DNA of 64,000 nucleotides. Origin: Xiphias gladius (taxonomy: Eukaryota; Chordata; Actinopteri; Istiophoriformes; Xiphiidae). The stretch covers positions 5,989,760 to 6,053,759 of the forward strand of contig NC_053405.1 in assembly GCF_016859285.1 (NCBI RefSeq), read 5' to 3'. Below the pieces are notes generated by a model. The model was not told the DNA's origin, searched no databases, and was given only the letters and a program-made list of their open reading frames with translations. Within the stretch, counting starts at the first letter, position 1; every line of letters begins with the position of its first letter. The translations under genes and the position numbers were made by a program. Positions 52,901 through 56,661 of the stretch are shown here, one piece after another.

Positions 52901-53083
52901 GAGGAGGAACCGAGAGAGCAGCAGGCTGATCAGCCGCCGAGAGTGAGAACCGTGGAGGGTGATTTTTACTTAGAGACGGATCTCAAGCCCCGGACCACCT
53001 ACTGCATCAGGCTCGCGGCCAAAAACGCCATCAACCAAAGCAACTATTCCAGTCCCCAGTGCAGAACCACTGGTGCATCCTAA
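1868..53083 (+). CDS. fndc7: Giant secreted FNDC7-like protein with 54 FN3 modules (59 coding exons, 4,763 aa)
   Basis: Predicted extracellular adhesive or scaffold-type protein; no enzymatic role is visible and no function is known to me. Order: signal peptide (aa 1-21), short linker, F1-F3 (aa 28-291, ordinary FN3), F4-F51 (aa 292-4472, cysteine-rich FNDC7-type), F52-F53, a linker with RRRR (aa 4653-4656), and F54 (aa 4670-4763). No transmembrane segment or GPI-like tail follows F54. A typical module carries C1 in a P-C-x-P start, C2 about ten residues on, a V-x-W strand, C3 and C4 spaced about seven apart, C5 in L-x-C-G-x-x-Y, and C6. Of F4-F51, 41 keep all six cysteines. Nearly every module is one phase 1-1 exon, and the exon lengths sum exactly in frame without a stop. 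Synteny with henmt1 supports the FNDC7 assignment. Splitting into several tandem genes is possible, but I found only one signal-peptide exon and one terminal exon. RNA support is lacking. Confidence 0.85.
2043..2061 (+). CDS. fndc7: FN3 giant exon 2: 19-nt micro-exon
   Basis: Encodes I-P-N-S-A-E plus the first base of a Gly codon, flanked by tttacag and gtaagt. It converts the phase-0 end of the signal exon into the phase-1 register used by all FN3 exons. That requirement is the main support for so short an exon. Confidence 0.7.
2363..2623 (+). CDS. fndc7: FN3 giant exon 3: module F1
   Basis: aa 28-114, 261 nt. Cysteine-poor FN3 with the classic core (I-L-V-K-W and L-R-P-G-T-E-Y-S-V). It lacks the six-cysteine signature of the later modules. 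Of two nearby acceptors, the one at 2361-2362 gives the required phase and the modal length. Confidence 0.85.
2933..3193 (+). CDS. fndc7: FN3 giant exon 4: module F2
   Basis: aa 115-201, 261 nt. Ordinary FN3 (I-F-V-Q-W; L-Q-P-S-T-N-Y) with a single Cys. The acceptor cctctcag and the donor gtgagtg are both strong. Confidence 0.85.
4376..4645 (+). CDS. fndc7: FN3 giant exon 5: module F3
   Basis: aa 202-291, 270 nt. Ordinary FN3 (A-R-V-T-W) with one Cys in L-P-C-S-T-Y, the position that becomes C5 in the array. It looks transitional between the N-terminal caps and the cysteine-rich modules. Confidence 0.85.
5226..5489 (+). CDS. fndc7: FN3 giant exon 6: module F4, first cysteine-rich module
   Basis: aa 292-379, 264 nt. 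Carries C2-C6 but has L-T-P in place of the P-C of C1, so C2 is formally unpaired. A 2.65-kb intron, the longest in the gene, follows; I see no exon in it. Confidence 0.9.
7925..8041. repeat. (TATC)n/(CATC)n compound microsatellite
   Basis: About 115 nt of alternating TATC and CATC tetranucleotides, ending about 100 nt before the exon for the first half of F5. Confidence 0.95.
8142..8260 (+). CDS. fndc7: FN3 giant exon 7: module F5, first half
   Basis: aa 380-419, 119 nt, ending phase 0 at AAG|gtactg. Contains C1, C2 and the core Trp. With the next exon it totals 261 nt, the modal single-exon length, so an extra intron has split an otherwise normal module. Confidence 0.85.
8488..8820. repeat. 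Dispersed fish repeat, copy 1 (TTAGCTTAGC family)
   Basis: Begins with tagtttgacattttggga and contains cttagcttagcttagcat, the phrase ggctctgtccaaaggt, and a downstream block with gggttatgtgcttgac. Four other copies lie in this window. From memory it matches a very common interspersed repeat of spiny-rayed fish, probably a non-autonomous DNA element. It lies inside the extra intron of module F5. Confidence 0.7.
9083..9224 (+). CDS. fndc7: FN3 giant exon 8: module F5, second half
   Basis: aa 420-466, 142 nt, phase 0 to 1. Contains C3-C6, so the module keeps all six cysteines. The acceptor is ttcccag|GGA. Confidence 0.85.
10216..10482 (+). CDS. fndc7: FN3 giant exon 9: module F6
   Basis: aa 467-555, 267 nt, six cysteines (C5 in H-C-G-E-Y). 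The core Trp is in L-S-K-W. Confidence 0.9.
10600..10860. repeat. Dispersed fish repeat, ATTAATCGATTA family, copy 1
   Basis: Fragments such as gattgattaattgtcc, cgtttatcaagcaaa and agcttctcaaatgtg match a widespread fish repeat I know from memory, typically containing pseudo-palindromic attaatcgattaat motifs. Six further copies are in this window. Confidence 0.6.
10886..11146 (+). CDS. fndc7: FN3 giant exon 10: module F7
   Basis: aa 556-642, 261 nt, six cysteines. C5 is followed by Ser instead of Gly (K-C-S-T-N-Y). Sequon N-S-S directly follows C6. Confidence 0.9.
11557..11817 (+). CDS. fndc7: FN3 giant exon 11: module F8
   Basis: aa 643-729, 261 nt, six cysteines; starts A-A-C-P-P and ends E-S-G at gtagga. 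It is easy to miss because it has no in-frame Met or other likely start near its beginning. Confidence 0.9.
12940..13194 (+). CDS. fndc7: FN3 giant exon 12: module F9, lacks C3 and C4
   Basis: aa 730-814, 255 nt. C1, C2, C5 and C6 are present. The C3-C4 segment reads K-M-S-Y-N-T-T-Q-P-K-L-S with neither cysteine. Confidence 0.9.
13284..13544 (+). CDS. fndc7: FN3 giant exon 13: module F10
   Basis: aa 815-901, 261 nt, six cysteines. The preceding intron is only 89 nt, the shortest in the gene. Confidence 0.9.
13643..13906 (+). CDS. fndc7: FN3 giant exon 14: module F11
   Basis: aa 902-989, 264 nt, six cysteines; a 98-nt intron separates it from F10. F9-F11 form a compact cluster. Confidence 0.9.
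14162..14422 (+). CDS. fndc7: FN3 giant exon 15: module F12
   Basis: aa 990-1076, 261 nt, six cysteines; C5 in T-C-G-Q-Q-Y. Several sequons lie between C2 and C5. Confidence 0.9.
14571..14831 (+). CDS. fndc7: FN3 giant exon 16: module F13
   Basis: aa 1077-1163, 261 nt, six cysteines; C5 is followed by Ala (Q-C-A-Q-T-Y). N-S-S follows C6. Confidence 0.9.
15568..15655. repeat. Short fish repeat (tttatttatatagctcc family), copy 1
   Basis: Contains tttatttatatagctcc, atctcaaggcactttacaga and a gagagaaacccaaca end. From memory this is a common short fish element. A diverged relative lies near 40220-40330. Confidence 0.6.
16117..16374 (+). CDS. fndc7: FN3 giant exon 17: module F14
   Basis: aa 1164-1249, 258 nt, six cysteines; C-N-S-T at C3 and C-N-S-S at C6 both create sequons beside cysteines. 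Confidence 0.9.
16881..17144 (+). CDS. fndc7: FN3 giant exon 18: module F15
   Basis: aa 1250-1337, 264 nt, six cysteines. An acidic D-E-E segment follows the core Trp where other modules have S-x-G-A. Confidence 0.9.
17628..17885 (+). CDS. fndc7: FN3 giant exon 19: module F16
   Basis: aa 1338-1423, 258 nt, six cysteines; C5 is followed by Ser (L-C-S-R-T-Y). N-S-S follows C6. Confidence 0.9.
18064..18324 (+). CDS. fndc7: FN3 giant exon 20: module F17
   Basis: aa 1424-1510, 261 nt, six cysteines; C5 in H-C-A-Q-T-Y, as in F13. Confidence 0.9.
18746..19000 (+). CDS. fndc7: FN3 giant exon 21: module F18
   Basis: aa 1511-1595, 255 nt, six cysteines. The usual Tyr after C5-G is replaced (R-C-G-E-T-S-V). 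The exon is GC-rich and preceded by a C-rich acceptor tract. Confidence 0.9.
19040..19450. repeat. Dispersed fish repeat, copy 2 (TTAGCTTAGC family)
   Basis: Shares ggctagcctagcatagcat, gcataaagactggaa, the phrase gcctggctctgtccaaag and an acattatatcttgtttgttt block with the other copies in this window. The ends are not sharply defined. Confidence 0.6.
19500..19960. other. GC-rich exon-like segment inside the F18-F19 intron
   Basis: The segment is richer in GC and CpG than the surrounding intron and ends ctccgccag|gtaacc, a plausible donor. It contains open frames of about 66-73 codons but nothing FN3-like. It may be a mobile-element copy carrying a first exon or UTR. I do not recognise it. 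Confidence 0.3.
20349..20612 (+). CDS. fndc7: FN3 giant exon 22: module F19, lacks C3 and C4
   Basis: aa 1596-1683, 264 nt. Begins V-I-C-P-P (I replaces P before C1). The C3-C4 segment is N-Y-S-T-T-Q-T-S-H; C1, C2, C5 and C6 remain. Confidence 0.9.
20801..21058 (+). CDS. fndc7: FN3 giant exon 23: module F20
   Basis: aa 1684-1769, 258 nt, six cysteines; one residue is missing between C4 and C5 (T-C-S-V-K-L-D-C-G). Confidence 0.9.
21171..21434 (+). CDS. fndc7: FN3 giant exon 24: module F21
   Basis: aa 1770-1857, 264 nt, six cysteines; one additional residue in the G-D-V-G-S-Y turn. Confidence 0.9.
21715..22010. repeat. Dispersed fish repeat, copy 3 (TTAGCTTAGC family)
   Basis: Starts aaaggaatagtttgatattt, contains aaatatgaagctcatgcgag and aggctctgtccaaaggga, and ends near a tctattcctttaa motif that mirrors the start, giving an inverted-repeat layout. 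Confidence 0.65.
22281..22541 (+). CDS. fndc7: FN3 giant exon 25: module F22
   Basis: aa 1858-1944, 261 nt, six cysteines. The usual G-A-x-x-Y turn after the Trp is replaced by P-D-Q-S-Q. Confidence 0.9.
23834..24094 (+). CDS. fndc7: FN3 giant exon 26: module F23
   Basis: aa 1945-2031, 261 nt, six cysteines; close to the array consensus (S-A-R-G-A-T-S-Y turn). Confidence 0.9.
25486..25749 (+). CDS. fndc7: FN3 giant exon 27: module F24
   Basis: aa 2032-2119, 264 nt, six cysteines; starts G-P-C-P-H-S-G. The final strand is unusual (A-Q-D-W-H-R-I). Confidence 0.9.
25990..26745. repeat. Degenerate AT-rich minisatellite in the F24-F25 intron
   Basis: Imperfect reiteration of a unit resembling ctaactatttcaactgttt plus atccattacttttag. 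The best-preserved part, around 26430-26510, has about 34-35 bp spacing. It fills most of this intron. Confidence 0.65.
26951..27211 (+). CDS. fndc7: FN3 giant exon 28: module F25
   Basis: aa 2120-2206, 261 nt, six cysteines; C5 in L-C-G-Q-Q-Y. Confidence 0.9.
28394..28654 (+). CDS. fndc7: FN3 giant exon 29: module F26
   Basis: aa 2207-2293, 261 nt, six cysteines; C5 is followed by Asp (Q-C-D-L-T-Y) and C4 is preceded by H-H. N-S-S follows C6. Confidence 0.9.
29029..29289 (+). CDS. fndc7: FN3 giant exon 30: module F27, GC donor
   Basis: aa 2294-2380, 261 nt, six cysteines. The 3' junction reads aacag|gcaagg: a GC instead of GT donor inside an otherwise strong consensus. The exon ends at the modal length and correct phase only if this GC site is used. 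Confidence 0.85.
29793..30062 (+). CDS. fndc7: FN3 giant exon 31: module F28
   Basis: aa 2381-2470, 270 nt, six cysteines. The near-invariant core Trp is replaced by Tyr (W-L-I-Y-E-E), and two or three residues are added around C3-C4. Confidence 0.9.
31064..31324 (+). CDS. fndc7: FN3 giant exon 32: module F29, seven cysteines
   Basis: aa 2471-2557, 261 nt. A C-C pair occurs at C3 (T-T-C-C-T-S), giving one extra cysteine. N-S-S follows C6. Confidence 0.9.
31521..31781 (+). CDS. fndc7: FN3 giant exon 33: module F30
   Basis: aa 2558-2644, 261 nt, six cysteines; few sequons. The C3-C4 loop is acidic and polar (C-I-S-H-E-N-Q-C). Confidence 0.9.
31970..32405. repeat. Foldback copy of the dispersed fish repeat (copy 4)
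   Basis: The left end has agtttgacattttgg and the right end carries its inverse (caaaatgtcaaact). The interior has atgctaagctaagctaac, so it runs opposite to copy 1. This is the most complete copy, with both inverted ends visible. Confidence 0.75.
32540..32803 (+). CDS. fndc7: FN3 giant exon 34: module F31
   Basis: aa 2645-2732, 264 nt, six cysteines; C5 in G-C-G-Q-I-Y. The last strand is proline-rich (S-P-P-I-P-V-V). Confidence 0.9.
33483..33743 (+). CDS. fndc7: FN3 giant exon 35: module F32
   Basis: aa 2733-2819, 261 nt, six cysteines; ends V-I-G instead of T-G. Preceded by a long pyrimidine acceptor tract. Confidence 0.9.
33943..33970. repeat. Poly-T tract in an intron
   Basis: Uninterrupted run of about 27 T in the F32-F33 intron. 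It could be a retroelement tail in the reverse sense or simple slippage. Confidence 0.9.
34647..34907 (+). CDS. fndc7: FN3 giant exon 36: module F33, lacks C2
   Basis: aa 2820-2906, 261 nt. The C2 segment reads A-Q-Y-S-L-T-I-G, leaving C1 without its usual partner. The core Trp is in H-V-L-W. Confidence 0.9.
34965..35250. repeat. Dispersed fish repeat, ATTAATCGATTA family, copy 2
   Basis: Starts ttaatcgtttaattgatc and includes tcaagcaaaagtaccaaac, gaggatttgctggttttc and gtaaactgaatatc, all shared with other copies of this family. Confidence 0.65.
35348..35608 (+). CDS. fndc7: FN3 giant exon 37: module F34, lacks C6
   Basis: aa 2907-2993, 261 nt. C1-C5 are present; the C6 position reads G-E-T-L-N-S, leaving C5 unpaired within the module. 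Confidence 0.9.
36546..36806 (+). CDS. fndc7: FN3 giant exon 38: module F35
   Basis: aa 2994-3080, 261 nt, six cysteines; starts A-P-C-A-A-G. The donor is cac|gtgag, so the linker to F36 is T-R, not T-G. Confidence 0.9.
36967..37227 (+). CDS. fndc7: FN3 giant exon 39: module F36, seven cysteines
   Basis: aa 3081-3167, 261 nt. An extra Cys sits in the C-prime strand (A-T-A-T-C-S-L-G), in addition to C1-C6. Confidence 0.9.
37600..38175. repeat. Dispersed fish repeat, ATTAATCGATTA family, copy 3
   Basis: Contains gaataatcgattagcc, gctcttttgaaaattgtga-like and ctattttctgacatttt blocks and ends near gggctaataatttcagccct. This is the longest copy here. Confidence 0.65.
38251..38508 (+). CDS. fndc7: FN3 giant exon 40: module F37, lacks C3 and C4
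   Basis: aa 3168-3253, 258 nt. The C3-C4 segment is S-F-Q-T-D-E-T-M-I, with Phe and Met instead of cysteines. C1, C2, C5 and C6 are present. Confidence 0.9.
38593..38853 (+). CDS. fndc7: FN3 giant exon 41: module F38
   Basis: aa 3254-3340, 261 nt, six cysteines; an 84-nt intron separates it from F37. Ends R-M-G. Confidence 0.9.
39070..39385. repeat. Dispersed fish repeat, ATTAATCGATTA family, copy 4
   Basis: Contains agttgattaagcaatcagt, ttgggctctgggaaattgta, tgaactattttctgaaattt and tgatcagcagagtaatc, all typical of this family. Confidence 0.7.
39420..39469 (+). CDS. fndc7: FN3 giant exon 42: module F39, first part
   Basis: aa 3341-3357, 50 nt, ending phase 0 at AAG|gtgaat. Contains C1 and C2 only. 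Confidence 0.85.
39639..39849 (+). CDS. fndc7: FN3 giant exon 43: module F39, second part, lacks C3 and C4
   Basis: aa 3358-3427, 211 nt; together with the previous exon exactly 261 nt. The C3-C4 segment is V-Q-L-S-T-N-E-T-W-T-F. C5 and C6 are retained. Confidence 0.85.
40220..40330. repeat. Short fish repeat, copy 2 (diverged)
   Basis: Tcaagtttatttacatatgcc plus a Ctctattctatagaagc tail resemble the element near 15568, at lower identity. Confidence 0.4.
40370..40630 (+). CDS. fndc7: FN3 giant exon 44: module F40
   Basis: aa 3428-3514, 261 nt, six cysteines; Trp follows C3 (S-C-W-S-D-S-E-Q-C). Confidence 0.9.
41080..41262. repeat. Dispersed fish repeat ending in cttggtggaggtaataa
   Basis: Contains tggcccatgccccatcc, ccaccaagttcgaggcaaat, tttttgtgtaaatcttctga, an (acaa)n stretch and a terminal tccttggtggaggtaata. 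I recognise these from memory as a common fish interspersed repeat. Confidence 0.65.
41701..41961 (+). CDS. fndc7: FN3 giant exon 45: module F41
   Basis: aa 3515-3601, 261 nt, six cysteines; close to consensus, with C5 in T-C-G-R-S-Y. Confidence 0.9.
42099..42359 (+). CDS. fndc7: FN3 giant exon 46: module F42
   Basis: aa 3602-3688, 261 nt, six cysteines; starts V-P-C-T-P-R-S-G. A 137-nt intron separates it from F41. Confidence 0.9.
43341..43601 (+). CDS. fndc7: FN3 giant exon 47: module F43
   Basis: aa 3689-3775, 261 nt, six cysteines; C5 in I-C-G-F-T-Y. Confidence 0.9.
43975..44235 (+). CDS. fndc7: FN3 giant exon 48: module F44
   Basis: aa 3776-3862, 261 nt, six cysteines. The donor is acgt|gtaaaa, so the linker reads T-L instead of T-G. 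Confidence 0.9.
44384..44641 (+). CDS. fndc7: FN3 giant exon 49: module F45
   Basis: aa 3863-3948, 258 nt, six cysteines; a highly acidic E-E-E-E-D turn replaces the usual S-x-G-A. Confidence 0.9.
44930..45500. repeat. Probable non-autonomous element with central hairpin
   Basis: Repeats of aaccaacttgg and its inverse occur at 44965-44985 and 45110-45154, the latter as a perfect 18-bp-arm palindrome. Further aactggttttcggaatcaaa-type sequence follows. The layout suggests a foldback element, but the outer boundaries are uncertain. Confidence 0.45.
45714..45977 (+). CDS. fndc7: FN3 giant exon 50: module F46
   Basis: aa 3949-4036, 264 nt, six cysteines; one extra residue before C3. Confidence 0.9.
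46168..46428 (+). CDS. fndc7: FN3 giant exon 51: module F47
   Basis: aa 4037-4123, 261 nt, six cysteines; ends S-S-S-G. Confidence 0.9.
46728..46955. repeat. Dispersed fish repeat, copy 5 (TTAGCTTAGC family, partial)
   Basis: Starts aaaggaacagttcaacattt, includes ctttgtttaatccttacac and gggggagttatgtgctgta, matching blocks of copies 1-4. The TTAGC core is missing. Confidence 0.6.
47601..47867 (+). CDS. fndc7: FN3 giant exon 52: module F48
   Basis: aa 4124-4212, 267 nt, six cysteines; the C3-C4 loop is lengthened by a T-S-T-S-S-P insertion. An open frame runs about 170 codons into the upstream intron, but the acceptor at 47599-47600 and module homology fix the exon start. Confidence 0.9.
48674..48934 (+). 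CDS. fndc7: FN3 giant exon 53: module F49
   Basis: aa 4213-4299, 261 nt, six cysteines; starts G-P-C-A-L-R-S. Turn D-T-P-F-Y replaces G-A-x-x-Y. Confidence 0.9.
49063..49320 (+). CDS. fndc7: FN3 giant exon 54: module F50
   Basis: aa 4300-4385, 258 nt, six cysteines; the last strand is one residue shorter (S-T-S-Y-F-R-T-G). Confidence 0.9.
49465..49700. repeat. Dispersed fish repeat, ATTAATCGATTA family, copy 5
   Basis: Gcagtcgttagttgactg, attattcgattgacgga and gctttgctggttccagatt are shared with other copies. Confidence 0.65.
50160..50420 (+). CDS. fndc7: FN3 giant exon 55: module F51, seven cysteines, last cysteine-rich module
   Basis: aa 4386-4472, 261 nt. An extra Cys lies in E-Y-Y-G-C-A-R. 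N-S-S follows C6. Confidence 0.9.
50840..51127 (+). CDS. fndc7: FN3 giant exon 56: module F52, divergent
   Basis: aa 4473-4568, 288 nt, the longest module. Keeps P-C-P-P at the start and P-C-S-T-S-Y, but C2-C4 and C6 are absent. Ends with a classic FN3 strand (R-A-R-N-S-A-G-V-S-T-P-S). Confidence 0.88.
51687..51923 (+). CDS. fndc7: FN3 giant exon 57: module F53, short
   Basis: aa 4569-4647, 237 nt, the shortest module. C1, C3 and C4 remain; C2, C5 and C6 are missing. Final strand A-S-N-A-V-G-E-S-S-P. Confidence 0.88.
52584..52649 (+). CDS. fndc7: FN3 giant exon 58: basic linker with RRRR site
   Basis: aa 4648-4669, 66 nt, not FN3. Reads G-P-A-G-S-R-R-R-R-D-L-R, a match to the R-x-[K/R]-R furin consensus, followed by Q-V-Y-A-N-L-D-K. 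Predicted to allow release of F54 from the array; inference only. Confidence 0.8.
52800..53083 (+). CDS. fndc7: FN3 giant exon 59: module F54 and stop
   Basis: aa 4670-4763, then TAA. FN3 core Y-V-K-W and L-K-P-R-T-T-Y, two cysteines. The protein ends R-T-T-G-A-S shortly after the fold, with no membrane anchor. The final T-G|gtgcat could be a decayed donor, but the stop follows directly. Confidence 0.85.
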
Positions 53084-53221
53084 TGAAATACCACAGGTCG
53101 GTTTAAATATACACTGGACTCAGGAGAAGTAACATCATATGGGTTACAAGTTTTGTCCTCTCCCCTCTCTAGCGTCCCAACAGAATTCAATCTCTAAGAA
53201 CTTTAGGGGGAAAACTGTAAA

Positions 53222-53227
53222 AATAAA
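53222..53227 (+). terminator. Candidate polyadenylation signal of the FN3 giant gene
   Basis: AATAAA 139 nt after the stop codon, the first canonical signal downstream. Confidence 0.6.
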
Positions 53228-53599
53228 GTTGTTACAACTGCAAAGCTATAACAGAATTCCTCTTTTTGGGGTACATCACAAATAAGTTATGATCAAACCT
53301 GAGGAGAGCCTTTAGATTTGAATGCTTATGAATCTTTGTTAGCAATAGGTTGTATACATTCTCCTAATTGTGGCTGGTATCATAGCAGCACATGGCTTTA
53401 TAGCTATCTAACAAAGTATTGCTGAGATTATATTTATCAAAAATGGATTTATTTTTGAGATAGGTTATTAGATTCTCTGGATGATTGTTAAACTAAAAAA
53501 CCGTAGTGTAAACAAATTGATAATTTATCAAGCAATGTTTTTAAAACCATGCAGTATATTTTCTTAATGATCTACTATATGACGTCCCATTTTGTGTAC

Positions 53600-53633
<34 letters not shown>

Positions 53634-53764
53634 GATCCCAGAAATTAAGGAACTAAAAAAAAAAAAAATCTGTGAAACATTAAAACACCCCTCTGTATAA
53701 ACATCAGTGTTGAAAACTTTCGTGTGTGGCTACTTGTTTAATACATCTACCTCGGTCTGCAAAT

Positions 53765-54045
53765 AACGATCGATTTCATTGTTCATTGTTGTTTCATTGT
53801 TCAAAATCTTCTAATTGTTTTCTCAGTTAATCGTTTGGTCTATAATACGTGAGATGAAAAACTTTCCAGTATCCAAAGAGAATCGATTTACTTTAATTCA
53901 AGACAAGGAAAAGCAGCGAATATTAACATTTAAGAACCTGGAACCATCAAATGTTTGGCAGTTTTGCTTGAAAAATTACATGCAAAATATTTGCCCAGTT
54001 TTCCGGCGATTGATTAATGAATTAATCATCTAACCGTCACAGCTC
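53765..54045. repeat. Dispersed fish repeat, ATTAATCGATTA family, copy 6
   Basis: Contains tctcagttaatcgtttggtc, ttaagaacctggaaccatca and gaattaatcatctaacc; inverted relative to copy 5. Confidence 0.65.
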
Positions 54046-54585
54046 AATGTCTTGCGGGTAAACTTTTCATTTTCTAATTTTGAGAGTGCACCCAAAGCGA
54101 GGTGCAGACCAGTGTGAGTTTCATTACAAGCGTGTAACACGTCAACTATTAAACTTTTTTTAAGAGATCAGTCAGATATTATTAGATGTTTATTGTCTTC
54201 CCGTGTGACACAATGCTGATCAAAATGTTTAGGTGTGGCTGAGGTCCTAACAGGCCAGATTATATGAAACGGGTTGCACAGTGTACATCACATGTAAAGC
54301 TTCAGAGCACGCAAAAAGTATACTTCATCAGTACCGATTGATTGATTAATATGTGTGACACAGCATTAAATGTCAAGCACAAAAGGAACAATGTTCTCGA
54401 AGGTACAGAAAAAAGCCCCAGCACCATTTATAGGCAGAAAGTCATCAACGAACGGTCTCGGTTTCTGACAATGTTCCTGATATGGAGCCCTCACTAGTCA
54501 ATGTCATATTATACCCCAACTCATTAAATGACAGTTTTACAGTAAAACATTAAAATACATAAGTAAATAAATACATAAATATACA

Positions 54586-55500
54586 TTGTATTTATTTATT
54601 ATTTATTGTATATCATGGTTTTTACTTATATATTTTAAACAAAAGCAAGTGAAATTCTTTAACACTAGAATTATGAGCGCGTCACAAAATACATTATTCG
54701 TATCTAACTGGGAACTTGATAACTTTCAGAATCAGTCATTGCCAGAACTGACCAGACAGGATTTTCATAGGTACTTAAGGGTCTGTCATTGTTTCTCTAA
54801 AGGAGATTACGGGTCCCAATCCAGAAAACCCCTTTTAAAAATGGTCCCGATTTTCATAGACACTCATAAGGGCGAAAGTAACACGGGGGATTACAGGCAA
54901 GTTATACAGAGGTGTTACCTTAATGAGCGAGAACTCAACAAATTACACAAGGCAGTGTGGGGGAAAAAGAAACGTCAGTGTGCCTCCATTATTTCAATGA
55001 CCTGGGGGGATATTTGATACGGTTCTTTATAACCCCTAAAATAGAAATCCAGATTAACTGGGACCCAGGTTCTCTTGCAGGGGGGAGTGTGGGTCAGTAC
55101 AAGTGGACCATACCCGCATATGTTGGTATTGTTCAGATATTCAGCCTTTTTTGGGAGACGGTGGGATGTTTTATATCAGTGACACTATAAGATTGGTGGG
55201 TCATTTTTCTCTCTGTATCTTGGAGGGACTCCTGAGGGTTTACAGAAAGAGAAGGGTGAAAAATATTGGATGAAACGGGATTATTATTCACAAGAAACGA
55301 ACATGGTGAATGGGGAAGACGAATTATTATTTTATTCGTCTTCACCATTACGCAACAACGCTCAAACCCTTGTGTAACGTACTGTATCTGCTGTTTGCTG
55401 ACCTCAATGACGGCCTCATGTTTCTGTCCTACACCTCTGCATGTTAAATTTAAAATGATATTAAAAATAGAAGTCAATAACAAACAAAAAAAAGGTCTCA
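54586..55500 (+). pseudogene. Unidentified coding-like relic
   Basis: An open frame of 143 codons (54586-55017; the convincing part starts at the internal Met near 54673) has ordinary globular composition: hydrophobic alternation, L-L-K-M-V-P-I-F-I, N-T-G-D-Y-R-Q-V-I-Q-R-C-Y. Protein-like sequence then seems to continue in another frame (about 55010-55190), suggesting one or more frameshifts. No splice signals frame it. I do not recognise the family. It could be the remnant of a mobile element or an integrated virus, or chance. Confidence 0.3.
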
Positions 55501-55865
55501 GTGACGTTAATTTAATTTTAATTTTAATTTTTTCTTTCTTTTTTTTTTTCAGTATTAAGGCTGCTCCTGTGCCTCATTCATTACGGATAACAGCTCAGGT
55601 TGTAAAGTAAACGATTCATGTTCGGTACATTTTCTAAGCAAAGGGTAACAAAGCTCCATCAAATGGCAAAGGTTGTTTCAAACATACAGTGGTTGAAATT
55701 CTGAATATGTTTCTTTTTGCTGCCCTAGTAAAGTAAATACAGTCATATGTGACAACATTTTGCTTTTAATGTATTCATTAAAGATGTTGTGAACTGACCA
55801 AACAATTTCCTTAACCTTCAATTAGACTGAATTTACCTCCTTAAAATTCAGGATATTGCTTTTCA

Positions 55866-56661
55866 CTACATTATCTTAGCCTCACAGGAACCTGGCTGCA
55901 GTATCTGTAGACTGACAATGAGTCTAACCGCTTTCCTAAACCAGGGGTAGGAAAAGGCATAGATCAGAGGGTTGAAACTGGAGTTACAAAAGAAGAGCCA
56001 CATTTTAGCTGGTGACTCAGCAGCCACGTTGTCTTGCCCCGCAAGAGAAGGGCTGTAGTATGGACAGAGACAGAGTATAAACACTAGAAGGACGATACCA
56101 AGAGCTCTAGCGGCCCTCATCTCAGATTTCTTAACCGTCACAGTGTTGGATTTGATGCCTGCAATCTGAAACTGCACGACTCGTGCCTGTAACACAGCCG
56201 CCACAAACACTCTCATATTAAGAACTATGATGACAGTAACAGGCCCGAAAAAGGTGAGAATCAAGTCGACTGACCCTGGAATGTAGTTTATGATAACTAC
56301 ACCTTCTTGGTAGCAGGAATCAGACATATCTATTTGTGAAAAGTGATCTTTCAGTATTATTAAGTTGTAGATAACGGAACAGGACCAACACGCAGACACA
56401 CAGATTTTAACTCTGCTTGTCGTTATCATGGAAGAGTAGTGCAGAGGGTGGCAGATAGCCACGTAACGCTCCGCTGATATGAGCACCATGGTCCCGACAG
56501 AGGAGGAGGTGAGGATGAAGCCCGACAGAGCGCACGTGATTTTGCACGGAAACCAGCAGGACTGCAGCGCCGCGACCGCAGGTGGCATCACTGCAACGCC
56601 CACGAGCAAGTCAGACACAGCCAGGGAGAGGATGAGGAGGTTGGTGGGGGTCTGGAGCTGC
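55866..56661 (-). CDS. TAAR-like gene exon 2: TM2 to C-terminus
   Basis: Encodes aa 57-321 and the stop. Acceptor is a C/T tract ending cctcag|GCAG. The open frame extends through TM7 and helix 8 without lesion. The intron is 410 nt. Confidence 0.88.

Larger units (their letters stand above)
53084..54585. other. 3' flank: UTR, poly-T tract and repeat
   Basis: Apart from the 3'UTR it holds a 29-nt poly-T run (53602-53630), an A-rich run near 53655 and an ATTAATCGATTA-family repeat copy (about 53765-54045). I see no gene. Confidence 0.6.

Noticed and set aside
1868..53083. Several tandem fndc7 genes instead of one
   Set aside because: I looked in the larger introns for extra signal-peptide exons, in-frame terminal stops and poly(A) signals and found no convincing set. 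It is not excluded without RNA.
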